A stretch of 64,000 bases of DNA from Pelagihabitans sp963760375 (GCA_963760375.1 CAVXCS010000005.1:620001-684000); one strand, 5' to 3'. Positions 29,701 through 38,203 are shown, counted from the first letter of the stretch. Notes: generated by a model from the letters alone, not told the origin. Made by a program: numbers and translations.

Positions 29701-30027
29701 CCAGCGGTCGGCAGCTGCTGTTCCGGAGATGGTGGTAACGTCATTAAATTTAAATTTGCCTTGGTTCAAATAAAGTCTGTTGGCCACTTGGTTCCCCGTA
29801 AAATAGAGGTCAGGTTTTTTGTCGTTGTTGAAATCCCCTATGGCCACACCGCCACCATTAAAAATATACTCGTTGTTGAGGATATTGAAACTATCGGTTT
29901 CCACGATCTGGTTATTGAAATTTATTCCCGTTTGTTGCGAAGGCCGTTGCTTGAATAAATGGGACTCTTTTTTACTACAAGCGGAAAGGGCCAAAATGAA
30001 ACAAAATGAATAAGGGAGATATTTCAT
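26704..30027 (-). CDS. Giant VCBS/FG-GAP repeat lipoprotein with ASPIC-UnbV domain (CRTAC1-like)
   Basis: About 1107 residues from the ATG at 30027; the frame is open further upstream, but only this start gives a lipoprotein signal (ILALSAC then SKKES). Many calcium-binding FG-GAP/VCBS units with DxNxDGxxDL patterns run through the protein, forming two beta-propeller blocks. Between them is an ASPIC/UnbV-like segment (around LGIGAKLVLRFADG and LEILWPDGKFQ). Such proteins are surface-exposed and are often encoded with SusC/SusD in Bacteroidota; the bound ligand is unknown. It follows susD but is separated from it by a terminator. Confidence 0.88.
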   Translation of the reverse strand: MKYLPYSFCFILALSACSKKESHLFKQRPSQQTGINFNNQIVETDSFNILNNEYIFNGGGVAIGDFNNDKKPDLYFTGNQVANRLYLNQGKFKFNDVTTISGTAAADRWSTGVAVVDINADGWLDIYVCAAMSPDASKRANLLFVNQGLDGNGIPIFEEMGQKYGIDASQNSMGATFFDYDKDGFLDLYVLNNEQVHTLPTNYRPKIIDGSAISNDRLYHNNGDGTFTDVTLEAGITIEGFGLGIAVADLNYDGWPDLYICNDYLTNDLLYINNHDGTFSNTIKEVVRHQSKFSMGSDISDYNNDGFLDIVTLDMLGETNNRMKTTNGHSNYINYIFNERWGYEYQYSRNMLQMGNGPDLPFSEIGLMAGMARTDWSWSPLFADMDNDGYRDLLITNGFPRDITDMDFGDFRIGMSPFLSPAKILDSIPIVKIPNYAFKNDGNGRFIDIGETWGLNLPSFSNGAAFADLDGDGDLDYVVNNINEEAFLFENTLEQDKVAAKAYLNVRFEGTTTNPLGIGAKLVLRFADGHFQYYEHYLSRGYMSSVDPTAHFGLGNIEKISSLEILWPDGKFQSLTELNTNQTITLAHANAKIASTEALAFPLGPQQAKPTFEEVSASIGIDFLHQERDVIDYNVQRILPHKLTQNGPCMAVGDINGDRLEDFLVGSAAGFSPTLFLQNSDGTFYSRELFTEEDDKAYEEEGMALFDLENDGDLDLYLVSGSNEFTKDSGLYKDRLYLNDGKGNFSRATDKMPLVEASGSVVRATDFDHDGFIDLFVGGRTPIGQYPLTDNSYLLKNNKGVLEDVTETWAPNLRKVGMVTDAIWADIDQDDMEDLVVVGELMPITIFRNDKTSFRIQEKSGLDSLMGWWESIIAKDFDLDGDLDLVAGNLGENNLFQPAPEKPVTILAKDFDKNGSVDPIMFAHLKKNRLEYESYPVNFWGDLFGQSPLFRTKFDFYRDYAKATQKDLLSSEELKGTLKLVGNYDKTSYFENLGNGRFEPIVLPFSAQIAPINGMVPFDQNKDGYPDLLLIGNDYGNETFIGRYDAFNGLVLIGDGKGGFTDIPEAQSGFLVDGDAKSIVTIKSALGMPLYVVGQNKGRLLVFRQIE

Positions 30028-30128
30028 GGGATACAGGGTCATGGCTGGGAAAAAATTGCTTGTTGGGTCTTCTTGAGGGATTTTTGATATGAATCGATAA
30101 AACAACCTGCCACTGGGCAAAAATACAA

Positions 30129-30162
30129 AAAGGCCATGAAGTAGTTTTACGACATGGCCTTT
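30129..30162 (-). terminator. Intercistronic terminator between susD and the VCBS gene
   Basis: AAAGGCCATG (30129-30138) and CATGGCCTTT (30153-30162) make a 10-bp stem. On the minus strand it is followed by TTTTTGTATTTTT. It lies right after the susD stop, so read-through would be needed to express the VCBS gene from the susC promoter. Confidence 0.85.
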
Positions 30163-30188
30163 AAGTGTTATTAATCTTGTTTCAATCC

Positions 30189-31928
30189 TTAATATGCGGG
30201 ATCTTGGGTCAAAGTAGGCACACCTTCCTTAATCGACCGGTCGATGGCCTGTATCGGAATAGGATAGTATTCGTTTTTATTGGCAGTAAATGTTTTGCCG
30301 GCCAAATACTGTCGGTCATTTTTCTCACTCGCTAAGTAGGCCGTCAATACTTGTGACGCTACGCCCCATCGTTGAAGATCGAAGAATCGGTGTCCTTCCA
30401 TGGCAAATTCCAAACGGGTCTCGAAGCGAACCGCTTTGCGTGCAGTGGCCTGATCGGTCCAAGGAATGTTGTACAGCGCGATTTCGTAATTGGCCGCGGC
30501 CTCTCCGGGAACGATCGTGAAATCGTTACGTTCTGCACCTTGAGTTGCTTTGGGCACAAAACCGGCAGGGTTGGAAGCCCTGGTCCTGATTTCGTTCACC
30601 AACGCACGGGCCCTTTCCAAATTGCCCAATTCAACTTCAGCTTCCGCCAACCATAGCAATACCATACCATAACGCATGATCCTATAGTTGTTGGCCGATA
30701 GGTTACCCCAGCCACCAACACCAAAAGCGTCGGGTTCGGCTACGTGCTTCATTGAGAAGTAAGGGCCAGCATAGGACAGGTCACGTACAAAATCGGTCTG
30801 ATATATCTTAAAGCCTTTGTAAAGGATGCCGGGTCTACCTAAAGTGTGGTCGATCCTTGGATCCAAGGGTCCGGTATATTCGGTTTCCCAAGTCACATCG
30901 GTGGCATCGAAATCGTCCAATAAAGGCAGACCACCTGAGGTTTTATATGCGTTCACCAAATTTTGGGAAGCCTGATAGAAACCACAGCAGCCCCATGGAT
31001 CGGTGTAGGGGTGGGCCAGACCAATTCCTTGGTTGGTGGCATCCCCGTTCGCACTGTTCACGGCGTATTGCACTTCAAAAATAGATTCGGCATTGTTTCT
31101 GGTATTGACCAAGAAATTGTCATCGAAATTGTCTACCAAAGAATAACGGCCAGAAGCCACGATTTCATCCAACAATACTTTGGCTTCCTGTAATTTACCG
31201 ACATTGGCACTTCCACTCGAATCCCATCCCTGGAACATTTTGGCCTTGGCCAAGAATGCCTTGGCGGCCCATCTGGTAGGTCGCCCTACTTCAGCTTGGG
31301 TTTCAGGTAAAACAGCAGCGGCTGCCTCGAAATCGGCCTCTATCAAGGGCCAAATCTCCCTGTCGTTCGGTACTTTGGTACTCTCCACATCGTTAACGTC
31401 ATAAACATCGTCACCGATATAGGGCGGTACACGCCACATTTTTCTGGCTTCAAAATGGAAAAACCCTCTCAGGAACCTGGCCTCGGCAATGACTTGGGCT
31501 TTTCTGGCCTCATCAAAGCCTTCAACCTTTTCTGCGCTCGTAATGGCATCGTTCGCCCTGGCAACCCCTTTGTAGAGTCCCCTCCACTTGTTGGTAATGT
31601 GGCCATTGAACGATTGAAAATCATAGGCTTCGATGAAGGATTGTTCTGGTTGATCCCCCGCATCGGTACCCTTTAGGGCATCATCGGAAGGGATTCCGCC
31701 GAAAACCCAGTTTTGGACGTCATTGTTCCACGGGGCCTGACCATCAAGGCCCAGTCCGTTGACCATTTTATAGGCGCCAAGTAAAACACCTTCAACTCCT
31801 TCCTCTGTAGCGAGACTCGAGGTGCTGAACTGCCCTTGTGGTTCCCGGGTCAGGAATTCATCCGTACAACCTGTGATGAGCAGCAGCAGGGCGGTAATCG
31901 TTGTAAAAATCTTATTACTCTTTTTCAT
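30189..31928 (-). CDS. susD: SusD/RagB-family nutrient-binding outer-membrane lipoprotein
   Basis: A 579-residue lipoprotein; the signal ends LLITGC followed by TDEFLTREPQG, the typical SusD N-terminus. The helical TPR-like fold is suggested by RFLRGFFHFEARKMW, and the C-terminal hallmark (RFETRLEFAMEGHRFFDLQRWG, then the YYPIPIQAID region) is present. It caps the SusC channel and captures a glycan or peptide ligand at the cell surface. It lies 58 bp downstream of susC. Confidence 0.95.
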   Translation of the reverse strand: MKKSNKIFTTITALLLLITGCTDEFLTREPQGQFSTSSLATEEGVEGVLLGAYKMVNGLGLDGQAPWNNDVQNWVFGGIPSDDALKGTDAGDQPEQSFIEAYDFQSFNGHITNKWRGLYKGVARANDAITSAEKVEGFDEARKAQVIAEARFLRGFFHFEARKMWRVPPYIGDDVYDVNDVESTKVPNDREIWPLIEADFEAAAAVLPETQAEVGRPTRWAAKAFLAKAKMFQGWDSSGSANVGKLQEAKVLLDEIVASGRYSLVDNFDDNFLVNTRNNAESIFEVQYAVNSANGDATNQGIGLAHPYTDPWGCCGFYQASQNLVNAYKTSGGLPLLDDFDATDVTWETEYTGPLDPRIDHTLGRPGILYKGFKIYQTDFVRDLSYAGPYFSMKHVAEPDAFGVGGWGNLSANNYRIMRYGMVLLWLAEAEVELGNLERARALVNEIRTRASNPAGFVPKATQGAERNDFTIVPGEAAANYEIALYNIPWTDQATARKAVRFETRLEFAMEGHRFFDLQRWGVASQVLTAYLASEKNDRQYLAGKTFTANKNEYYPIPIQAIDRSIKEGVPTLTQDPAY

Positions 31929-31986
31929 TTGTTAATATTTATATGTTTTTATCGTTCTTAAGCGCAATTCGCTTTTTTTTATAAAG

Positions 31987-34900
31987 TTACCTCAAAGTTA
32001 CGTTTAATCCAAGGGTAAAGGTTCTTGCGACCGGCATATAGCCCCCGTCAAAACCTAATGTTGGATCACTATCGGTACCTGCCTGGATTTCAGGGTTCAA
32101 ACCGGTATACTTGGTAAACGTGGCCAGGTTCTGCCCTTGCACATAGACCTGAAGACCAGCCAATCCAATCGTGGAAAGCACTTCCTCGGTAAAATTATAG
32201 GTCACCTGCACGTTCTTCAACCTGAAATAGCTTCCATCTTCTATGAAATAGGAAGAAGGCCTGGAGCTGATCTGGTCGTTCGCGTCCATGATAGGCGCTG
32301 TAGCGTTCGGATTAGCGGCAACCCATAGGCTTCGATCTGCCGTTGGGTTACTGGGCTGCCATGCATCGAACAAGGCCCTTTGTGAGCGGTTACCCTGGAA
32401 GGTGTTGAAATCGGCAAAGTATCTTACATAGTTGTAAATTTCGTTGCCCTGAGAACCATTACCGAAAATATTCAAGCTCAAGTTCTTGTAGGTCAAATCG
32501 ATATTGATACCATAGGTAAAATCGGGATGTGGACTACCGATGATGGTACGGTCGTCGTCATTGATCACCCCATCGCCATTGATATCGGCCACTTTAAGCT
32601 TACCAGGCGCATTATAGCTGCCATAGGTAGGCCATGCATCTGCCTCGGCCTGGCTTTGGAATATCCCGACCGTTTTGAAGCCATAGAAAGAGGAAATGGG
32701 GTCTCCGGCCTGTGAAACGGTAAGCGATGGTACCCTAGAGGAAAAACCAAAGAACCTCGTATCTGGACTGTCATTCAAAAAGTCGATATTGTTCGTATAC
32801 TGTGAAATGTTGGCATTGATGCTATAACCGAAATCTCCTTTCTTGTCGGCATAGGTAAGGCCAAAATCAATCCCTTTGTTGGTCATCTGCCCTACGTTAA
32901 AGAACGGGGCATTGGCATCACCGGCGGAGAATGTGATCGGTACCTGGAAAAGCATATCGGTGGTCTCCCTGTTCCATACATCCAATTCAACACTGAACTT
33001 GTTATCGAACATGCGAAGGTCCATTCCTATGTTGTTGGAGGTCGTGGTCTCCCACTTCGCGTTGGGGTTACCAAAAGCCTGGGCATCAAAACCGATCGTT
33101 GGCGAACCAGCGGAGCCGTCAATGGGATAGCCTGCGTTAAAGATATTCGAACGGTACGTAGTATAGGCATTGTAGTCCCCAATTTCCTGGTTCCCTGTTT
33201 TACCCCAACCGTATCGCAATTTAAGTTCACTGATAAATTCAACATTCTGCATGAAACTCTCATCGGAAAGTCTCCATCCCAAACTGAAGGCGGGAAATAT
33301 CGCACTTCTGGATGCCTGTTGGAACCTCGAAGAGGAATCGTTCCTTAAAATGAACTGCGCCAAATATGTGCCTTTGTAGCTATAGTTCAACTTGCCGAAC
33401 TGGGAGAACAAGGTATAATCTGAAAATACACCGCCAAAGTTTGATGAAGTTGTGGCATCCCCTAAGTTTAGGTAGCTCAAGATTTCGGTGGTATTAAAAG
33501 CGAACCTTTGTCTGCTGGCACCGAAAGTTTCCCCAAAATTTTGGATGGCCTCGACCCCTACATAGGCTTCGAAATCATGAACTTCATTGAAGGTTTTGGT
33601 ATAGGTGAGTACATTGTTCCATACCCACTGGTATTCATAATTATTTGTGGCACTAGAACTATTGATGAAGTTACCTTCCACATATTCGGGTTGCGGCCTT
33701 CCCAAAGACCTATTCCGAAGACCATTCACATCAACCCCAAAGCTGGTTTTGAACTGAAGATCATTGGTGAGTTCATAGGAGGCATACACATTACCGAAGG
33801 CCCTAAGCCTGTAGGTCCTGTTATCTTGCTGTCTCGCTAATATGGCGTAAGGGTTGAAGTTGTTGCCCAGGTTGGCGCCCCTACTACCGGCGAAATTCCC
33901 TTCAATATCATAGATGGGCAGCAAAGGATGGTGTTTGTACGATCCTGAAACCGCATTCTGCTCTTGGTTGTTTCCAAAACCTCCTTTTCTGTTATCGAAG
34001 GATACCGTGAAATTTTCACCTACGGTCAATTTGTTTTTAAGTGCCTTGAATTCAGTATTGGCCCTTAAGGAAACCCTGTTGTAGTCTACGAATTTGGTAA
34101 TCGCATCTTGGGAAAAATAGCCCAAGTTAAAGGCATAACGGGCACTTTCGGTTGCTCCCGAAGCTGAAATCTGATGGCTGGATATAGGAGCCGTGCGGGT
34201 AACTTCGTCCCACCAATTGGTATCCGCGGAACGGGTAATCGCATAAATATTTCCTTCTACCAAGGAATAAAGTGCTGGATCGGTTCCTGGGTCACCCTCA
34301 TTGGCGCCACTTGGGAAAACGAAATCGGGGATGGTCACTTCGCCATTGGGGCCGAAAGTATATTGACCGTGGCTTGGCGTTTTACCTGCATAAAGATCTG
34401 CCAAATACAAGTAAGTCCCTAAATCTTCCGCGTTCAATGCCTCGACATCTTCTGATGCCGTCTGGGTACCGTAAAAGGTGTTATAGGTGATGGTAGGAGT
34501 TCCCAATTTTCCTTTTTTGGTGGTGATGATGATAACCCCGTTCGCTGCGCGAGAACCATAAATGGAAGCAGCGGAAGCATCTTTCAACACTTGCAGCGAT
34601 TCAATATCGTTGGGGTTAAGGTTTGCCTGTGATTTTGAGGGCACCCCGTCTATGATGTATAAGGGATCGTTGTTTCCTATGGTACCGAACCCACGGATCC
34701 TAACGGTGGCTTCACCACCAGGGGTCGCATCGTTCACAATACCGATACCTGCGGCACGGCCCTGCAATTGCTGGGCGAAGGTGGTGGCAGGTACGGCCAG
34801 AAGCTGTTCTGCATCCACTGTGGTCACCGCCCCGGTAACGTCTCTTTTTGACTGGGTACCGTAACCCGTAACCACCACTTCTTCCAATGCTGCCGCATCT

Positions 34901-35187
34901 TCTTCCAAGCTGGCGTTGATGGTCGATTGGCCATTTACGGCGACTTCCATCGTTTTGTAACCCAAATAACTGAATACCAAAGTAGCATCTCCGGCTACGC
35001 CGTTGATGGTGTAATTTCCATCAAAATCGGTTTGGGTACCATTCGTCGTACCTTTCACTAATACGTTGGCCCCTGGCAACGGACCCACTCCGTCCGTGAC
35101 ATTACCGGTTACCGTCTGTGCCTTCGCCAGCCCAAAACATAAAAATGCCCCAAGCAATAAAAAGCGTTTCATCAATGTGATTTTCAT
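31987..35187 (-). CDS. susC: SusC/RagA-family TonB-dependent outer-membrane transporter
   Basis: A 1066-residue TonB-dependent receptor. It has a signal peptide ending LAKAQ (~24) and an N-terminal carboxypeptidase-regulatory-like domain (~25-105). A TonB-box-like EEVVVTGYGTQ segment and the SusC hallmark block with VPATTFAQQLQGRAAGI lead into the plug, followed by a long beta-barrel ending at residue 1066. It imports the ligand delivered by SusD using TonB energy. A second ATG at 35172 is an alternative start. No STN domain is seen, so sigma/anti-sigma signalling is unlikely. The palindrome at 35350 lies ~165 bp upstream. Confidence 0.96.
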   Translation of the reverse strand: MKITLMKRFLLLGAFLCFGLAKAQTVTGNVTDGVGPLPGANVLVKGTTNGTQTDFDGNYTINGVAGDATLVFSYLGYKTMEVAVNGQSTINASLEEDAAALEEVVVTGYGTQSKRDVTGAVTTVDAEQLLAVPATTFAQQLQGRAAGIGIVNDATPGGEATVRIRGFGTIGNNDPLYIIDGVPSKSQANLNPNDIESLQVLKDASAASIYGSRAANGVIIITTKKGKLGTPTITYNTFYGTQTASEDVEALNAEDLGTYLYLADLYAGKTPSHGQYTFGPNGEVTIPDFVFPSGANEGDPGTDPALYSLVEGNIYAITRSADTNWWDEVTRTAPISSHQISASGATESARYAFNLGYFSQDAITKFVDYNRVSLRANTEFKALKNKLTVGENFTVSFDNRKGGFGNNQEQNAVSGSYKHHPLLPIYDIEGNFAGSRGANLGNNFNPYAILARQQDNRTYRLRAFGNVYASYELTNDLQFKTSFGVDVNGLRNRSLGRPQPEYVEGNFINSSSATNNYEYQWVWNNVLTYTKTFNEVHDFEAYVGVEAIQNFGETFGASRQRFAFNTTEILSYLNLGDATTSSNFGGVFSDYTLFSQFGKLNYSYKGTYLAQFILRNDSSSRFQQASRSAIFPAFSLGWRLSDESFMQNVEFISELKLRYGWGKTGNQEIGDYNAYTTYRSNIFNAGYPIDGSAGSPTIGFDAQAFGNPNAKWETTTSNNIGMDLRMFDNKFSVELDVWNRETTDMLFQVPITFSAGDANAPFFNVGQMTNKGIDFGLTYADKKGDFGYSINANISQYTNNIDFLNDSPDTRFFGFSSRVPSLTVSQAGDPISSFYGFKTVGIFQSQAEADAWPTYGSYNAPGKLKVADINGDGVINDDDRTIIGSPHPDFTYGINIDLTYKNLSLNIFGNGSQGNEIYNYVRYFADFNTFQGNRSQRALFDAWQPSNPTADRSLWVAANPNATAPIMDANDQISSRPSSYFIEDGSYFRLKNVQVTYNFTEEVLSTIGLAGLQVYVQGQNLATFTKYTGLNPEIQAGTDSDPTLGFDGGYMPVARTFTLGLNVTLR

Positions 35188-35603
35188 AAGTTGTGTGTTT
35201 TTTGTCGGTTAATTTTGAAATTTAATATTGGTGTTGAACTTGCTTTTTGGCAATCCCATTATTCTCAACAGAATTCAGGGGCGTGCGTTTTAAGCCCCGA
35301 CGAATTTATGTTAATGAAATCATAAGATACGGACTTTGTTCTAAAAGAACTCTAAAATTCATGAATTTTAGAGTCATTACGCAAACGTTGTAGGTTGAAG
35401 ATGCCGTATTCTCAGGTGGTTTGGAAACTGTTTAAAAATATTTAAAATGCCATTTCAAATCGGGCAAAGTGCATATCACTGACCCGATTCAGCATTTTTT
35501 TTTGGTGCATTTTGCCGTCCAATGTGAAGTAGTTTTGGTTTATTTTCTGGAAGATAGGGTCTTTGGAAAAACGTCGTTCCCGTTGGTATTCCTTGGTTTT
35601 GAC
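35188..35603. other. Upstream region of susC
   Basis: 416 bp with no gene. It should contain the susC promoter and holds the palindrome at 35350-35373. I could not fix a -33/-7 pair with confidence. Confidence 0.5.
35350..35373. promoter_or_regulatory. Perfect 24-bp palindrome upstream of susC, candidate operator
   Basis: A perfect inverted repeat with the central 18 bp TAAAATTCATGAATTTTA, about 163 bp before the susC ATG. It shares this core with the palindrome at 26582-26605 at the other end of the locus. Confidence 0.6.
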
Positions 35604-36833
35604 TTATTCGATATTTTTGGGAAGGGAGTCATACACTGCGATCAAATGACTTCTGATATAAACAGGGATGGCCATTCCGTCTGCATTGGGCTTTACCTTC
35701 ATGCTTTTTGATGGAGACAGCGGCATATGGCAAGCGATACAATTATTGCCCATTTTGACTGTTTTCGAAGGTTCCAATGAACAAACCAATTGCGCGGTCG
35801 CATGGCAGCCGATACATTTTTGGTTAAAGGTATTGGTAGCGCCCCTTTGATTGCTATGAGGATCATGGCAGGTCGCGCAATCCATAGTCGGACTTGCCTG
35901 AAAACATTTGCTGCTTTTTAGCAAACCATATTGGTTGCCATGCACGTCCAATTCATTTTCGGGACGGCCGGTATAAAAGTTTTGGGAATAGGTTTCCAAA
36001 TCCTCGCCTGCAACGAAGGAAAAAGGATTTCCTTTAATCTGGCGGGCCCTTAATCCGGAATGGCATTGTACACAGATGTCAAGACGTTTTTGTCTTGAGA
36101 GTTCTTTCAAATGGAGCATATATGCTGCGGTGGTGTCTTTTGGATTGTTTCTATGGTGGAGCACATGTTTTTGTGCAGGACCATGGCAGCGCTCACAGTC
36201 GATACCCAGAATCAGATGCTCCTTCACGTATTGGTTGCCGTTGCCTGTGGCATCCCTGTTTTCGGCAAAGGTAACATGGCACTTCAGACAGGCATCATTT
36301 ACGGGCCTTTTGGTGATGTATTCCGGAAAATTGGGGCTATTGATCCAACTGTTCGTAGGGGTATAATAGGATGACTGTAGTTGGTACAACTTGTCCGTTT
36401 CCCAAGTGAGGTAAGATTGCCCTTTTACACCTGAACCGACAACGATATCGAATTTTGATTTGGTTTCCAGGTCCTTTCCGAATTTTGATTTGGCATGCTC
36501 ATAAAAAGCGCCCTGTTCCGAAACCATGGTAAAAAGAGCCTCCTTAAGATCCAATGTATTGGTGCCTTCTTCGAAGCTTCCGAGGATGCTTTTTTCTGTG
36601 GGTTGGGCCGAAGTATTGAAATGTGCGGTCTGCGAATGCGTCCCGTAGATTGTGGCGTGGCATTCCAAGCAGGTTTGTGCGCCAACATATTTTTCGCCAT
36701 TATAATGGGTTGCCAAAACCGTGGGATTAAAATAGTCGGTTTCCAAATGTGAGTCCTTGCAATGCCAAATCAGCAGGATCATTAAGGGCATACCTATAAA
36801 AACAAGGAATTTTGACAAAAAGAGTTTACGCAC
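35604..36833 (-). CDS. Multihaem c-type cytochrome, probable lipoprotein (seven CXXCH)
   Basis: A 409-residue exported protein with seven CXXCH haem-attachment motifs: CLECH (55-59), CLKCH, CERCH, CVQCH, CATCH, CIGCH and CIACH. The N-terminal hydrophobic segment ends at WHC followed by KDS, a loose lipobox that Bacteroidota may accept. Arrangement and spacing resemble the pentahaem/octahaem (NrfA/Hao-like) cytochrome superfamily, but no catalytic Lys-haem site is seen. A periplasmic or surface electron-transfer role is inferred. It lies upstream of susC on the same strand, separated by 416 bp. Confidence 0.88.
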   Translation of the reverse strand: MRKLFLSKFLVFIGMPLMILLIWHCKDSHLETDYFNPTVLATHYNGEKYVGAQTCLECHATIYGTHSQTAHFNTSAQPTEKSILGSFEEGTNTLDLKEALFTMVSEQGAFYEHAKSKFGKDLETKSKFDIVVGSGVKGQSYLTWETDKLYQLQSSYYTPTNSWINSPNFPEYITKRPVNDACLKCHVTFAENRDATGNGNQYVKEHLILGIDCERCHGPAQKHVLHHRNNPKDTTAAYMLHLKELSRQKRLDICVQCHSGLRARQIKGNPFSFVAGEDLETYSQNFYTGRPENELDVHGNQYGLLKSSKCFQASPTMDCATCHDPHSNQRGATNTFNQKCIGCHATAQLVCSLEPSKTVKMGNNCIACHMPLSPSKSMKVKPNADGMAIPVYIRSHLIAVYDSLPKNIE

Positions 36834-37147
36834 GTTGCAGGAATGATTTTTTTTCAGAGTGACTCGTTCGATAACAGAAGTACTAAAATAGCCATTTTAA
36901 TTTGAATTGCTTTTTTATATTTAGCGTTCCGACAAGTTTTGGAAGGGGCCATCAATTACTCGAAAAGCCACTTGGTTTTTAGAACATTACGGCGTTTTTT
37001 GAGCCAAAGGAAAGATCATTGGGATGGAGTCTTTTTAAGGGACTAAAAAAAGAAAAGAAAATGTTGCGTTCCATAATTGGAAAAAGTACATTTGCAACCG
37101 CATTTTTCCCGACTGTGCTCGGGATAACGTTCTTGGAACAAACTAAT
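36834..37147. other. Intergenic region before tRNA-Ser
   Basis: 314 bp between the cytochrome gene's start and tRNA-Ser. It should contain promoters for both directions. I see no gene or repeat I can support. Confidence 0.5.
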
Positions 37148-37231
37148 GGAGAGGTGCCGGAGTGGTAACGGAGCAGATTGCTAATCTGTCGACGCGTAAG
37201 CGTCGCCAGGGTTCGAATCCCTGTCTCTCCG
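37148..37231 (+). tRNA. tRNA-Ser (anticodon GCU)
   Basis: Acceptor GGAGAGG (37148-37154) pairs with TCTCTCC before a G discriminator at 37231. The anticodon stem CAGAT/ATCTG encloses TTGCTAA (anticodon GCT). A long variable arm (GACGCGTAAGCGTC) typical of tRNA-Ser and a T arm CAGGG-TTCGAAT-CCCTG are present. CCA is not encoded. Confidence 0.97.
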
Positions 37232-37271
37232 CAATATCCTTTGAAATATTGGATTGAATCCGAATTGGTTA

Positions 37272-38028
37272 GGCCATGCCGGAGAAGCGGGATAGACTCC
37301 GCCCCCGCCAAAAGAGGCGGGACAGGCCGGTTATCGCGTCCCGATGTATCGGGAAGGCCGCAGGGCAGTTCTTTAAAATGATGTAAGGCAGGATTCGATC
37401 CTGCAATATTATACACCTCGGGGTGTATTCCCGCCGAAAAAGCGGGATAGACTCCGCCCCCGCCAAAAGGCGGGACAGGCCGGTTATCGCGTCCCGATGT
37501 ATCGGGAAGGCCGCAGAACAGTTCTTTAAAATGATGTAAGGCAGGATTCGATCCTGCAATATTATACACCTCGGGGTGTATTCCCGCCGAAAAAGCGGGA
37601 TAGACTCCGCCCCCGCCAAAAGGCGGGACAGGCCGGTTATCGCGTCCCGATGTATCGGGAAGGCCGCAGAACAGTTCTTTAAAATGATGTAAGGCAGGAT
37701 TCGATCCTGCAATATTATACACCTCGGGGTGTATTCCCGCCGAAAAAGCGGGATAGACTCCGCCCCCGCCAAAAGGCGGGACAGGCCGGTTATCGCGTCC
37801 CGATGTATCGGGAAGGCCGCAGAACAGTTCTTTAAAATGATGTAAGGCAGGATTCAATCCTGCAATATTATACACCTCGGGGTGTATTCCCGCCGAAAAA
37901 GCGGGATAGACTCCGCCCGCCAAAAGGCGGGACAGGCCGGTTATCGCGTCCCGATGTATCGGGAAGGCCGCAGAACAGTTCTTTAAAATGATGTAAGGCA
38001 GGATTCGATCCTGCAATATTATACACCT
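37272..38028 (+). repeat. Five tandem ~153-bp tRNA-Pro-like repeat units
   Basis: Units begin (at GCGGGATAGACTCCG) at 37287, 37442, 37595, 37748 and 37901, spacings 155, 153, 153, 153, the last unit about 3 bp shorter. Each unit contains stretches of the adjacent tRNA-Pro gene in order: CGGGGTGTA (5' acceptor; missing in the first), GGTTATCGCG (D arm), AGGCCGCAG, a T-arm-like GCAGGATTCGATCCTGC, and CACCTCG (3' acceptor, overlapping the next unit's CGGGGTG). Between these are G+C-rich hairpins (TCCCGC/GCGGGA, CCCGCC/GGCGGG), and the anticodon arm is replaced by a TCCCGAT/ATCGGGA hairpin. Long minus-strand open frames across the array repeat with the DNA and look spurious. Confidence 0.85.
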
Positions 38029-38103
38029 CGGGGTGTAGCGTAGCCCGGTTATCGCGCCTGCTTTGGGAGCAGGAGGCCGCAGGTTCGAATCCTGCCACCC
38101 CGA
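38029..38103 (+). tRNA. tRNA-Pro (anticodon UGG)
   Basis: Acceptor CGGGGTG (38029-38035) pairs with CACCCCG (38096-38102); discriminator A at 38103. The anticodon arm CCTGC-TTTGGGA-GCAGG gives anticodon TGG. T arm GCAGG-TTCGAAT-CCTGC. CCA is not encoded. Its 3' end is the left attachment site of the island that follows. Confidence 0.96.
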
Positions 38104-38105
38104 CT
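38089..38105. other. Left attachment site (attL) in the 3' end of tRNA-Pro
   Basis: 17-bp direct repeat ATCCTGCCACCCCGACT, identical to 42659-42675. It covers the T-arm 3' strand, acceptor 3' strand and two bases beyond, as in many tRNA-targeted integrations. Confidence 0.75.
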
Positions 38106-38115
38106 GAATATTTTT

Positions 38116-38147
38116 AAACCCTGATAATCAATTGATTATCAGGGTTT
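38116..38147. terminator. Palindromic terminator after tRNA-Pro
   Basis: A perfect 32-bp palindrome centred on AATCAATTGATT, ending in GGGTTT and followed by TCTGTTTTT. A near-copy stands at 42686-42719. Confidence 0.8.
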
Positions 38148-38203
38148 TCTGTTTTTAAAAACACTACCAAAACGAGCCAAATCGGTACAAATTTCATAGT
38201 GAA

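Noticed and set aside
37272..38028. CRISPR array
   Set aside because: The whole ~153-bp unit repeats, with no unique spacers and no cas genes.
37269..38098. Long minus-strand open frames across the tRNA-Pro-like array, with peptide repeats
   Set aside because: They repeat exactly with the DNA units, have no start context or domain, and run antisense through tRNA-Pro; they are by-products of the repeat.
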